A stretch of DNA of 64,000 nt from an uncultured Pseudomonadota bacterium. GTDB lineage: Bacteria; Pseudomonadota; Gammaproteobacteria; Methylococcales; Methylomonadaceae. The notes below the pieces were generated by a model, which was given only the letters and a program-made list of their open reading frames with translations, did not search any database and was not told the origin of the DNA. This document shows positions 55,786 through 64,000 of the stretch, piece after piece (the first letter of the stretch is position 1; every line of letters starts with the position of its first letter). Made by a program: the position numbers and the translations under genes. The stretch is from NCBI GenBank assembly GCA_903834465.1, contig CAILJB010000064.1:27812-91811 (forward strand), written 5' to 3'.

Positions 55786-57120
55786 TTATTTTTTCCCAAC
55801 GGTAACAGTTTGCAAATGAGTTAAATCCACGCGACGTTTAAAAGCATCGGCAATCGCAGAGGCGGTAACATTTTGAATATTTTGTTGAAAGGTATCCAAA
55901 TAATCGAGCGGCATCTGATAAAAACCAATCATTGACACATAATTTGCCAATTCTTTATTCGTATCAAAACGCATTGCAAAACCACCAACAATATTATTTT
56001 TCGCCGCCGCTAATTCAGTTTCCGTCACGCCATGCGCGATAAAATCCGCTAAGGTTTGATTCAAAACCGCTAATGCCTGCGTGGTTTGGTCATTGCGCGT
56101 TTGCAAACTGGCAACAAAAACACCTTCTTTTAATAACGGCACAAACGCACTGGATGCACTATAAGCCAGCCCGCGTTTTTCGCGCACTTCATCAAATAAT
56201 TTCGAGACTAAACTGCCACCACCCAAAATGTGATTGCCAACATAAAGCGGAAAATAATCTGGGTCTTTACGATACGTTCCCGTTAAACCGACTAAAACAT
56301 GGGTTTGCGTGGATGGAAATTCGAGATGTTGTGTTGTCGCTTTGGTTAAAGCCGGAACGTCAGGCAACGGCGCAGGTTTTTGACCTTGTGGTAAATCCGA
56401 AACTAAATGGTTTGCGGTTTGTTCCGCTTGTGTTTTAGATAAATTGCCAACGATAACGACAATCGTATTCGAGGCAGTGTAATAGGTTTGATAAAAATGG
56501 CGTGCATTTTCGACGTTAAACTTTTCAACCGTATCTAACAAACCTAAATTTGGATGTCCATAAGGATGCTGACCATAAATAGCGTTATAAAACGCCATAT
56601 TGGCTAATTCAGCAGGTGATTCTTCGCGTTGTTTTAAAGTCGCTAACGTTCGATTTTTTTCACGTTGAAAATCACTTTCCGCAAAACGCGGTTTACTCAA
56701 AATCACACGCATCGTGTCGATAGCTTTATCAAACAACGGTTTTTCGGTCAAGGTTCGTAATGTGACGTTTGCCATATCAATCGAACTGCTTGCGCCAAAA
56801 TTTGCGCCGACACTTTCAAAACGTTGCGCGATGTCTTCGGCATTCCAATCGCCCGCGCCTGTATCGAGCATTCCCGCTGTGAGTGCAGAAAGTCCAAATT
56901 GCGTCCCGTCTCTTGCGCTACCCGCATCGAAAACAACTTGAATATCCACCATCGGTAAACTATCCGTGGGTACAAAATAAACCCGACTGCCTTTTTCAGT
57001 TTGCCAATGCTCAATAGTTGCTGCTGACCACACGCACGGACTTAATAAAATCAAAACAACGCTGATAACTCGTCGTTGTAGCGTGAATTTTTTGCCATTA
57101 AAATAACGTGTCAAACTCAT
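55786..57120 (-). CDS. M16 peptidase homologue lacking the zinc site (M16B non-catalytic subunit)
   Basis: The 444-residue secreted protein (signal peptide ending near VWSA) has both M16 halves: [24 protein letters not shown] and [14 protein letters not shown], with [13 protein letters not shown] in the C-terminal half. The HxxEH zinc motif expected near residue 75 is replaced by LTAGMLDTG, so it is predicted inactive. In bacteria such proteins usually pair with an active HxxEH partner encoded next door, which is absent here. It would bind peptides in the periplasm or act with a distant partner. Confidence 0.85.
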   Translation of the reverse strand: MSLTRYFNGKKFTLQRRVISVVLILLSPCVWSAATIEHWQTEKGSRVYFVPTDSLPMVDIQVVFDAGSARDGTQFGLSALTAGMLDTGAGDWNAEDIAQRFESVGANFGASSSIDMANVTLRTLTEKPLFDKAIDTMRVILSKPRFAESDFQREKNRTLATLKQREESPAELANMAFYNAIYGQHPYGHPNLGLLDTVEKFNVENARHFYQTYYTASNTIVVIVGNLSKTQAEQTANHLVSDLPQGQKPAPLPDVPALTKATTQHLEFPSTQTHVLVGLTGTYRKDPDYFPLYVGNHILGGGSLVSKLFDEVREKRGLAYSASSAFVPLLKEGVFVASLQTRNDQTTQALAVLNQTLADFIAHGVTETELAAAKNNIVGGFAMRFDTNKELANYVSMIGFYQMPLDYLDTFQQNIQNVTASAIADAFKRRVDLTHLQTVTVGKK

Positions 57121-57389
57121 AAAAATATCACCGCAACGATTAAAAAGATTATTGTACCAATAATAATGTAACGTGCTTTTTGTTCAGCTATTTTGATTTT
57201 ACCAATTTGCTGTACACGTTCTATACTTTGTTTAACTGTTAATAACGTTCGGGTAGCCCTATTTTGTTCGATGACCTGTGGCGAAAAATCATCGTCAATA
57301 TCGTCAATAACAGAATAAAAACTGCCGCATTTTGGGCAATTTAATTCAAGATCGTGGCGAGAGTGACCACAAGACAAGCACTTAGTCAT
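57117..57389 (-). CDS. Zinc-ribbon protein with C-terminal membrane anchor
   Basis: The 90-residue protein begins MTKCLSCGHSRHDLELNCPKCG, a C4 zinc ribbon, and ends in a hydrophobic helix ([17 protein letters not shown]). The open frame runs to 57491, but the ATG at 57389 begins the ribbon and matches the start of its upstream paralogue. It overlaps the M16 gene by 4 bases and the upstream ribbon gene by 8. Confidence 0.75.
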   Translation of the reverse strand: MTKCLSCGHSRHDLELNCPKCGSFYSVIDDIDDDFSPQVIEQNRATRTLLTVKQSIERVQQIGKIKIAEQKARYIIIGTIIFLIVAVIFL

Positions 57390-57576
57390 TATGATTTCCA
57401 ATAGGCATTGAGTTTTTTGATGGCTGTTTAATTTCAGCCATGACGCTACTCGTTTTTTGTTCAGTTTCTTCTGGTACAGCAACGTTATCAATAATTTCAG
57501 TATAAAAACTACCGCATTTTGGACAATTTAATTGAGTGGCGTAGTGCAGATAACCACAGGAATGGCATTTGGTCAT
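57382..57576 (-). CDS. Short zinc-ribbon protein, paralogue of the next gene
   Basis: The 64-residue product begins MTKCHSCGYLHYATQLNCPKCGSFY, almost the same ribbon as the gene downstream, but its C terminus is polar with no membrane helix. The 8-base overlap with the downstream gene suggests tandem duplication followed by loss of the anchor. Function unknown. Confidence 0.7.
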   Translation of the reverse strand: MTKCHSCGYLHYATQLNCPKCGSFYTEIIDNVAVPEETEQKTSSVMAEIKQPSKNSMPIGNHND

Positions 57577-57636
57577 TATGAACTCATAAAAATAAAAATT
57601 TCAAAATTTTGTTGAGATTATCACAAATCGATTCTC

Positions 57637-58638
57637 TCACAAGTGCAATAATGTACTTGTTAATTGAATAATTTGTTCTGGTTTAATTTGTTTAATCGAA
57701 TCATCCAATTTATTGAGTTTGCGCGGATTGACAACAGAAGATGATTTTAACACTTTATTGATATTAGTTTGATAAACGCGACTAACGGGTGTGCAACCAA
57801 ATAGCGTAATGGATGGCGTATTTAATCCCCATGCAAAATGGGTAGGGCCTGTATCATTGCCAATAACTAAATCTACTTGCGAAAGCAAAGCCTTTAACGC
57901 ATTTAAATCAAGTGCTGGCAAAACATGAATAAATGACGATTGAGTTGCCATATTTTCTGCAGTGAGTCGTTCACTTTCATTGCCCCAAATGACTAAACAA
58001 TTTTGTTGCAGTGCATTGGCAACCTCGACAAATTTTGCGGCAGGATAATTACGACTTGCCCATGTTGAACCAATTACAAACACAATATTTTTTAAATCAC
58101 GTCGCAAAAACGCATTCAAATCAATTGTGGGCGGTGAAAAAAATAAAAACGGTTGTTTGGCTAAAATTTCTTCACGCGAAATTGAAAATCCTAATGGTTG
58201 GGCTAAAACGGCGGCATTGCGGTCAATCGTATTTTCATCGTAAGCGCAGGCAATTTTGTGCGAATAAAGATAAGAAGCGATAGGTTCTCGAATGGAAAGC
58301 GAATCAAATCCCGCGATATTTTTGCCTAATAAGCGTGCAACAACGGCGGATTTTAATAAGCCTTGCGCGTCAATAATTAAATCGTAGTCTTGTTTGGCGT
58401 AAGTTTTCAGTGATTTGTGTTCTTGAAAAATAGCGCGTTTGTTGGTTTTAGCCGCTTTTAAATTGACCGTTAAAACGTTCGCAACATCTGGATTGTTGCG
58501 TAATACTTCGGCAAAACGTTCTTCGACTATCCAATCAATTTGCAATTTTGGAAAACGCGCTTTGATAAATTGCAACGCGACCATCGCATGAACGATGTCG
58601 CCTAAAGCAGAAAGTTTAACGATAGCAATTTTTTTCAT
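57637..58638 (-). CDS. waaC: Lipopolysaccharide heptosyltransferase I
   Basis: WaaC adds the first L-glycero-D-manno-heptose to Kdo2-lipid A. The 333-residue GT9 protein starts KIAIVKLSALGDIVHAMVALQFI, has DLIIDAQGLLKSAVVARLLG, and the nucleotide-sugar region VDLVIGNDTGPTHFAWGLNTPSITLFG. Its start overlaps the waaF stop by 4 bases. Confidence 0.93.
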   Translation of the reverse strand: MKKIAIVKLSALGDIVHAMVALQFIKARFPKLQIDWIVEERFAEVLRNNPDVANVLTVNLKAAKTNKRAIFQEHKSLKTYAKQDYDLIIDAQGLLKSAVVARLLGKNIAGFDSLSIREPIASYLYSHKIACAYDENTIDRNAAVLAQPLGFSISREEILAKQPFLFFSPPTIDLNAFLRRDLKNIVFVIGSTWASRNYPAAKFVEVANALQQNCLVIWGNESERLTAENMATQSSFIHVLPALDLNALKALLSQVDLVIGNDTGPTHFAWGLNTPSITLFGCTPVSRVYQTNINKVLKSSSVVNPRKLNKLDDSIKQIKPEQIIQLTSTLLHL

Positions 58639-59633
58639 GATTCAATTAACGCGGCAATTTGTTGAGGTGAAATATCGGTTAAACATTGTCGATGCCCTAA
58701 CGGACAATCACGTTTAAAACACGGCGAACACGGTAAATTTAACGATACGATTTGTGCTTCCGTGTGCAATGGTGGCGTAAATTCAGGGTCAGAAGAGCCA
58801 TAAAGTGCGACAACTTTTTTATTTAACGCCGCCGCAACGTGCATTAAACCTGAATCGTTACTTACCACCGTGTTTGCCAGCGACAGTAAATCGACCGCTT
58901 CGGTTAAATCGGTTTGACCGGCAAAATCTTGGCATTGCCAGCCGCACAGTTTGTTAATCGTTTCTGTAATGGGTTTATCTTTTACTGAACCAATTAACCA
59001 CACTTGCCAACCTTCTGATAATTGTTGCAAGGCTAATTCAGCAAAATGGGCTTCTGGCCAGCGTTTTGCCGAGCCATATTCCGCGCCAGCGCATAACACT
59101 AAAATAGGTTTTGATAAGCGTAAATGGAATTTGCTAATGACGGTTTGTTGTTGATGAGCCGTCACATTTAACGCGGGGAAAGAATAGGGCGCGGGTAATT
59201 CCGTATTTGCCGCCAAACCAAGCGTAACAAATCGTTGCACGGTCATGGTTAATATTTTTTTATTCAAGTGCCGTGCGTCATTTAATAAGCCATAACGTAA
59301 TTCGCCTAAAAAACCAGTGCGTTTAGGAATTCGTGCAAAAAATGGAATCAACGCCGATTTCCACGAATTCGGTAGCGTGATGGCTTGGTCATAATTTTCA
59401 GCGCGTAGTTTTTTTCCTAACGAAAATCGCGCTTTTAAACCAAATTGACCGTGCGTTAATGGCATAACAAACGTTTTAGTCACTTCTGGCATTCGCGTCA
59501 ATAAACCTTGCGACCATTCAGGTGCAAGTACGTCGATTTGGCAATTTGGATGATTTTGTTTTAGCGTGATAAACAGGCTTTGCGCCATGACCATATCACC
59601 TACCCACGATGGCGCGATTATTAAAATTTTCAT
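58635..59633 (-). CDS. waaF: Lipopolysaccharide heptosyltransferase II
   Basis: WaaF adds the second heptose of the LPS inner core. The 332-residue GT9 protein has ILIIAPSWVGDMVMAQSLF, AITLPNSWKSALIPFFARIP, and ANTVVSNDSGLMHVAAALNKKVVALYGSSDP in its conserved C-terminal half. It overlaps both neighbours by 4 bases (nuclease upstream, waaC downstream), so the three form one tightly coupled operon. Confidence 0.94.
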   Translation of the reverse strand: MKILIIAPSWVGDMVMAQSLFITLKQNHPNCQIDVLAPEWSQGLLTRMPEVTKTFVMPLTHGQFGLKARFSLGKKLRAENYDQAITLPNSWKSALIPFFARIPKRTGFLGELRYGLLNDARHLNKKILTMTVQRFVTLGLAANTELPAPYSFPALNVTAHQQQTVISKFHLRLSKPILVLCAGAEYGSAKRWPEAHFAELALQQLSEGWQVWLIGSVKDKPITETINKLCGWQCQDFAGQTDLTEAVDLLSLANTVVSNDSGLMHVAAALNKKVVALYGSSDPEFTPPLHTEAQIVSLNLPCSPCFKRDCPLGHRQCLTDISPQQIAALIES

Positions 59634-60529
59634 TTATTTTCTAAAGGTTGAGAATAACGCGATGGCAATTTACTCACCGCGTTTAAATTCCAAGGTGTCG
59701 TTTCAATTATGCCTTCCAAATGATTTTCTATTTTATCGTCAAAGTCAGTTAAAAAATCTAAACCTGTTTGCGCTTCAACGCTATCAATAGTGGTCACAAA
59801 TTGTGTCAGCGGCTCTTTGCCGGTTACGGTTTGCGGCATAATGAATGCCAACGCAAAGGCAGGTTTACTGTCCGTTTCTTCGGTAACATATATTTTATAA
59901 AACGCTTTTGGCACATCTACGCGCCACGATGAAGATAATTTTTCAGCTCTATCACCAAAAATAGGACCTGTAATCACCCACACTTTGCCAAAATTTTTGG
60001 CAAAAAAGGAAAGTTCCACTTCTTCCAAACGTTCCCACACTTGCTGATTTAATTTAGGACGTTGTGGACTGATATTAGTCATTAAAAAACTATCCGCTTG
60101 CCCGTATTTACCATATAAAACGCTCATCGCATGATTGGGCGCATTATGTCCACGGTCATAACCACTTTTTGTGTAATCATCATGACTGACGCGATTAAAA
60201 CTGCGCCAGTCTGTTTCAAAATGGCTAGGACGTTTTAAATTTGGTGCATTGTCAGCGGGTGGTTTTAACGCATATTCCACCCATAATGGATTGCCGCGCA
60301 AATCGGAATAGCCAACAATAAAACCATTATTTCGGAATACGCGAAACCAAGTGTTTGTATTCCATGTTGAAATGGCTTGCGGCGTGCCTTGATAAAGCAA
60401 TGCGGGACGCGCCACGGCAACTTCATAACCGTAACCACACAAAATCAGCGTGAGTATTGGCATGATGACGCGCGGATACGTTTGCAGAAAACGAAAACCA
60501 GCTAGAAAAAATTGAAGCGTTTTATCCAT
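59630..60529 (-). CDS. DNA/RNA non-specific endonuclease, membrane-anchored
   Basis: The 299-residue protein has an N-terminal hydrophobic anchor (~20-38, VIMPILTLILCGYGYEVAV) and a NUC1-type nuclease domain: SGYDRGHNAPNHAM (catalytic DRGH), FLMTNISPQRPKLNQQVWERLEEVE (metal-binding Asn and Glu), and WVITGPIFGD. Such enzymes act outside the cytoplasm on DNA and RNA, for nutrient salvage or against foreign DNA. It is coupled to waaF by a 4-base overlap and follows pepN after 9 bp. Confidence 0.88.
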   Translation of the reverse strand: MDKTLQFFLAGFRFLQTYPRVIMPILTLILCGYGYEVAVARPALLYQGTPQAISTWNTNTWFRVFRNNGFIVGYSDLRGNPLWVEYALKPPADNAPNLKRPSHFETDWRSFNRVSHDDYTKSGYDRGHNAPNHAMSVLYGKYGQADSFLMTNISPQRPKLNQQVWERLEEVELSFFAKNFGKVWVITGPIFGDRAEKLSSSWRVDVPKAFYKIYVTEETDSKPAFALAFIMPQTVTGKEPLTQFVTTIDSVEAQTGLDFLTDFDDKIENHLEGIIETTPWNLNAVSKLPSRYSQPLENK

Positions 60530-60538
60530 CCGAAATAA

Positions 60539-63133
60539 TTAACCTAAACTTTTATTTGCCAATTCAAACACATCATTAGAAATATCTTTCGTATCAATGA
60601 TGCGTTGTAATTGCACTTTCATAAATGTTTGGCGTGTGTCATCAACTTTTCGCCATGCGGTTAAAGGCGTGAGCATTCGAGAAGCCACTTGTGGATTGAT
60701 AGCATTGAGTTCAATAATGGCATCTGCCAAAAACGCATAACCTTGACCATTTTTAGCATGAAAATGAATCGAATTTGCTTGACTGAATGCGCCGATTAAC
60801 GAACGCACGCGATTTGGATTTTTCATATCAAATGCAACATGTGAACGCAGATTTTGTACATTTTCAAACGCATCGGCACTTGGACTACTCGCTTGCAGGG
60901 CAAACCATTTATCAATTACCAGCGGTTCATTTTCCCATTGCGTGTAAAACGCGCTTAAACATTCTTGTTTACTTGGATGGTCATTATGAACAATTGCCGA
61001 TAACGCCGCCATTTGGTCGGTCATATTCCCCGCTTGCTCAAATTGCGAATGCGCCAAAGCGTGATTTTCAGCAGAACTTAATTTACTTAAAAATGCCAAA
61101 CACGCATTTTTCACACGCCGGCGACCAATCGCTTCGGGACTGAAATCACCCGATTCGTCTTTGTGATGTGCGTTATAAATTGCTGTAAATTGTGTTTCAA
61201 ATTTTTCAGCGAGCGTTTTTAACACCAATTCACGCGCGAAATGAATACCGTCAAAATCCACAATCGTCATGCGTTCAGCTAAATAATTTTCGGACGGCAG
61301 TGAAAGTAACAATGAAAAATACGCTAAATCAGTAATTGGCGAATTTAAAACTTTTTCAAACGTTGCCAACAAAATTGGACTTACGTCTGTGGATTTCGAT
61401 TTCACCAATTCTAAAATAATTTGCTCGGCTAAGAGCTGGCTCGCATCCCAACGGTTGAATGAATCGCTGTCGTGTTGTGATAAAAATGCTAATTCATCCA
61501 AACTGCGCGGCATTTCAATATTTACAGGCGCAGAAAAGCCTCGCAAAATTGACACAATCGGCGCAGCTTCGAGCGCGTCAAACGTAAACGTTTGCTGCAT
61601 TTCATTAAATTGCAATAACGTTTCAGGTAATAAATCCGCGCCCGTTGTTGAATCTAATAAACCTAAACGAATAGGAATTGACAACGGTTCTGTTTGATTT
61701 GGATAGCTTTGCGAAAGCGTGAGCGAAAAGGTTTTCGTCGTCGCATCGTAATTCGATGCCACTTGAATTTTCGGTGTGCCGGCTTGTGAATACCAACGGC
61801 GGAATTGGCTCAAATCCACACCATTCGCATCTTGCATCGCACTGACAAAATCATCGCATGTCACCGCTTGTCCATCATGACGTTCAAAATACAAATCACT
61901 GCCGCGTCTAAAACCGTCTACGCCAAGCAATGTGTGCAACATTCGCACAACTTCCGCTCCTTTTTCATAAACTGTCAACGTGTAAAAATTATTGATTTCA
62001 ATATACGAATCTGGGCGAACAGAATGCGCTAACGGACTGGCATCTTCGGCAAATTGGCGCGTGCGAAGTTGCGTGACATCTTCAATGTGTTTAACCGCGT
62101 GCGACGTTCTATCTGCGGTAAATTCTTGGTCACGAAAAACGGTAAAACCTTCTTTTAAACTCAATTGAAACCAATCACGACAAGTGATTCGATTGCCCGT
62201 CCAATTGTGAAAATACTCGTGAGCAATTACGCCTTCGATGCCTTCGTAATCAAAATCCGTTGCGGTATCAGGTCGTGCCAACACGAATTTGGTGTTGAAC
62301 ACGTTTAAGCCTTTGTTTTCCATCGCGCCCATATTGAAATGGCTGACGGCAACAATCATGTATAAATCTAAATCGTATTCACGTCCATAAACTTCTTCGT
62401 CCCAACGCATCGCATATTTAAGCGATTGCATGGCGTGAGCGCATTTATCTTTGTCGTGATTTTCCACAAAAATTTCTAAATCAATTTTACGTCCCGATTG
62501 CGTTACAAAGGTATCGGCAACACATTCTAATTGTCCTGCGACGAGTGCGAACAAATAACACGGTTTTGCAAATGGATCGTGCCATGTGACCCAATGTTGA
62601 TTGTTTTCAAATTCACCGCTGGCGACTTTGTTACCGTTTGAAAGTAACACGGGATAATCGGTTTTATCGGTAACAATTGTGGTCGTGAATGTTGTCATCA
62701 CGTCGGGACGGTCAAGGAAATAAGTGATTTTTCTAAAACCTTCTGCTTCACATTGCGTGCAAAGCATTCCGTTCGATAAATATAAACCTTCTAACGCCGT
62801 ATTGGCTTTCGGGTTAATTGTATTTTCGATAATTACTGTGAACGTTTCATTTTGTGGCGCGTTTTGAATGGTCAGCGTTTCAGGTGTGAGCGCGTAATCA
62901 TTTGGCGTAAGTTCGGTCTCATTTAAAACGACACGGTTTAGCGTTAAGTTTTCGCCATTCAACACTAAATTTGTGCTGATGTTTTGGCTGGCAGAATTGC
63001 GTTGCAACGTTAGCGTTGCTAATACTTTGGTATTTTCAGCATCCAGTGAGAAATGCAGTTTTACGTCGTGAATCAAAAATTCAGGAACAGTGTAATCGTT
63101 ACGGTGAATAGTTTTGGGCGTTTTAGTGGTCAT
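60539..63133 (-). CDS. pepN: Aminopeptidase N
   Basis: PepN is a broad-specificity zinc aminopeptidase of family M1. The 864 residues contain GAMENKGLNVFN (GxMEN), VIAHEYFHNWTGNRITC (HExxH) with the third ligand in LKEGFTVFRD, and a C-terminal helical domain. Length is near the 870 residues of E. coli PepN. It opens the pepN-nuclease-waaF-waaC operon. Confidence 0.96.
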   Translation of the reverse strand: MTTKTPKTIHRNDYTVPEFLIHDVKLHFSLDAENTKVLATLTLQRNSASQNISTNLVLNGENLTLNRVVLNETELTPNDYALTPETLTIQNAPQNETFTVIIENTINPKANTALEGLYLSNGMLCTQCEAEGFRKITYFLDRPDVMTTFTTTIVTDKTDYPVLLSNGNKVASGEFENNQHWVTWHDPFAKPCYLFALVAGQLECVADTFVTQSGRKIDLEIFVENHDKDKCAHAMQSLKYAMRWDEEVYGREYDLDLYMIVAVSHFNMGAMENKGLNVFNTKFVLARPDTATDFDYEGIEGVIAHEYFHNWTGNRITCRDWFQLSLKEGFTVFRDQEFTADRTSHAVKHIEDVTQLRTRQFAEDASPLAHSVRPDSYIEINNFYTLTVYEKGAEVVRMLHTLLGVDGFRRGSDLYFERHDGQAVTCDDFVSAMQDANGVDLSQFRRWYSQAGTPKIQVASNYDATTKTFSLTLSQSYPNQTEPLSIPIRLGLLDSTTGADLLPETLLQFNEMQQTFTFDALEAAPIVSILRGFSAPVNIEMPRSLDELAFLSQHDSDSFNRWDASQLLAEQIILELVKSKSTDVSPILLATFEKVLNSPITDLAYFSLLLSLPSENYLAERMTIVDFDGIHFARELVLKTLAEKFETQFTAIYNAHHKDESGDFSPEAIGRRRVKNACLAFLSKLSSAENHALAHSQFEQAGNMTDQMAALSAIVHNDHPSKQECLSAFYTQWENEPLVIDKWFALQASSPSADAFENVQNLRSHVAFDMKNPNRVRSLIGAFSQANSIHFHAKNGQGYAFLADAIIELNAINPQVASRMLTPLTAWRKVDDTRQTFMKVQLQRIIDTKDISNDVFELANKSLG

Positions 63134-63187
63134 AATTTTTTAAAAAGTAAGCGTTAAAAGGCGATTGGGGTTAGCGACTGATTTTAA

Positions 63188-63589
63188 TCATTCCCGATAA
63201 CTCGCATACGCACTCGCTGTTTCCCATAATGCCACTTCTGTGACGTGAAAACCGTTGGCTTGCAAATGCTTAAAAATCATTTTGCTCAACACTTCGGCGG
63301 TTGGATGTTCTTCAAGCACCATAAAACGCTCTTCATTGGCAATGAGTGCTGGAATAATGGGGTCGTCTTTGTGTAATAAAAAGTTGTGGTCTAATTGCGT
63401 ATTCACATAATTTTCGACGCATTCTTTTACGTCTGAAAAATCACACACCATACTTTGTTCATTCAAATTTTCATGCGTAATAGAAATCGCTGCCTTTACA
63501 CTATGACCGTGCAAATGGCGACATTTCCCGCCGTGATTCATCAATCGATGCCCATAACAAAAATACACTTCTTTGGTAATCGTAAACAT
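63188..63589 (-). CDS. 6-pyruvoyl-tetrahydropterin synthase/QueD-family enzyme
   Basis: The 133-residue protein has CRHLHGH (the CxxxHGH motif with catalytic Cys and zinc His residues), HRLMNHGG for the first zinc His, DFSDVK, LDHNFLL and the closing Glu in ALWETASAYASY. QueD makes 6-carboxytetrahydropterin for queuosine; relatives work on other pterins. In an H4MPT-using host either role is possible. It lies 2 bp after the PilZ gene. Confidence 0.85.
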   Translation of the reverse strand: MFTITKEVYFCYGHRLMNHGGKCRHLHGHSVKAAISITHENLNEQSMVCDFSDVKECVENYVNTQLDHNFLLHKDDPIIPALIANEERFMVLEEHPTAEVLSKMIFKHLQANGFHVTEVALWETASAYASYRE

Positions 63590-63591
63590 GT

Positions 63592-63885
63592 TTAACCTTT
63601 AATCGTTTTAATGGTGGCAGCAATTTCAAATTCGCCTGAAGGTAATGGCGACACGCGCACCACTTCGACAAATGCCGTTAAAGCGGGCGTGATTTCATTT
63701 TGGGGCGTGAGGTTAATTTCCATAGCTTTGCCTTCGTCAAACGTTTGCGTGGTGACAAACGATACACCTGAACCGCTCAACGAAGAGCAACGGGCGGCAT
63801 GAAATTCGGTTGAATCGACCAATCGGTAGCGCATTTCACTGTCAATGCTGATTCGCATGTAAGCGCGTTTTTCGTCATATTGCAT
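63592..63885 (-). CDS. PilZ-domain protein
   Basis: The 97-residue single-domain protein has KRAYMRISID (RxxxR-like) and CSSLSGSGVSFVT (the [D/N]xSxxG position, here SLSGSG), followed by beta strands ending in EFEIAATIKTI. PilZ domains bind cyclic di-GMP. The altered second motif may weaken binding. It is co-transcribed with the QueD-like gene. Confidence 0.75.
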   Translation of the reverse strand: MQYDEKRAYMRISIDSEMRYRLVDSTEFHAARCSSLSGSGVSFVTTQTFDEGKAMEINLTPQNEITPALTAFVEVVRVSPLPSGEFEIAATIKTIKG

Positions 63886-63977
63886 TTAATTTTTCCTGTC
63901 TTAAACGTGATTGCCGAAAATTTTACTATAAAATGGCGGTCTAAAATTTTTTACCTTGTCACTTTTGAGAGTTTTAC

Positions 63978-64000
63978 ATGAAAAAAGCCATTGTTTTAAC
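63978..64000 (+). CDS. Start of a gene cut by the window edge
   Basis: ATGAAAAAAGCCATTGTTTT begins a frame reading MKKAIVL at the window end, with GAGAG seven bases upstream. The opening looks like a signal peptide. It is divergent from the PilZ gene, and the product cannot be named. Confidence 0.5.

Overview
The window reads as chromosome of a low-GC (about 40% by eye) gammaproteobacterial methanotroph of the Methylococcales. Three things support this: a pxmABC operon (sequence-divergent particulate monooxygenase, genes in A-B-C order) at 21355-24236, the tetrahydromethanopterin formyl-transfer genes fhcD and fhcC at 53563-55277, and the PQQ genes pqqD and pqqE at 27693-29073. No rRNA, tRNA, CRISPR array or complete insertion sequence was seen. 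The genus cannot be fixed from this window.

Layout. 1-6424: tail of an unidentified gene, then the envelope operon bamA-skp-fabZ-lpxA-rnhB-truA-DUF2231; lpxD and lpxB, which often sit in this operon, are absent. 6430-9516: a glycogen-binding/HhH protein and a chemoreceptor. 9541-10457: two tandem HvfA-like Cys-rich secreted precursors with no modifying enzymes beside them. 10546-16679: MltB, then a copper-handling block (two small membrane proteins, a 51-residue metal-binding protein, an HMA_2-like protein, a Cu(I) P1B ATPase, a TauE/SafE protein). 16725-18313: a decayed outer-membrane efflux gene and a Yellow/MRJP-like secreted protein.

18331-25560 looks accessory: it is bounded by REP-like intergenic palindromes and holds a very AT-rich two-gene unit whose second protein has a HEPN-type motif, then a LysR regulator divergent from pxmABC, and an MFS transporter. 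25642-27626: a stress-type cluster (SDR, GST, divergent HxlR regulator) with two identical inverted-repeat operators. 27693-31093: pqqDE and a TonB-dependent receptor.

31082-43606 is mostly housekeeping: a DksA-like zinc-finger protein, an FAD dehydrogenase, a CheY-like regulator, topA, smg, dprA, a LysM protein, def-fmt-rsmB, and a SPINDLY-type O-GlcNAc transferase. 43636-50613: methyltransferase, UspA, two tandem chemoreceptors (the second with a CZB domain), coaD and two ferredoxins. 50659-55783: proS, a compact transcription unit for a 50-residue membrane protein, pilA, fhcC, fhcD and smpB. 55786-63885: a catalytically dead M16B-type peptidase homologue, two zinc-ribbon paralogues, the operon pepN-nuclease-waaF-waaC, a QueD-like enzyme and a PilZ protein. 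A new gene begins at 63978.

Several loci converge on copper and C1 oxidation: pXMO is a copper enzyme, the P1B ATPase block moves Cu(I), the HvfA-like peptides belong to a copper-binding RiPP family, PQQ is the methanol dehydrogenase cofactor, and FhcC/FhcD act in formaldehyde oxidation. That they work together is inference from content; nothing in the sequence proves co-regulation. All family calls come from reading translated sequence, without database searches.
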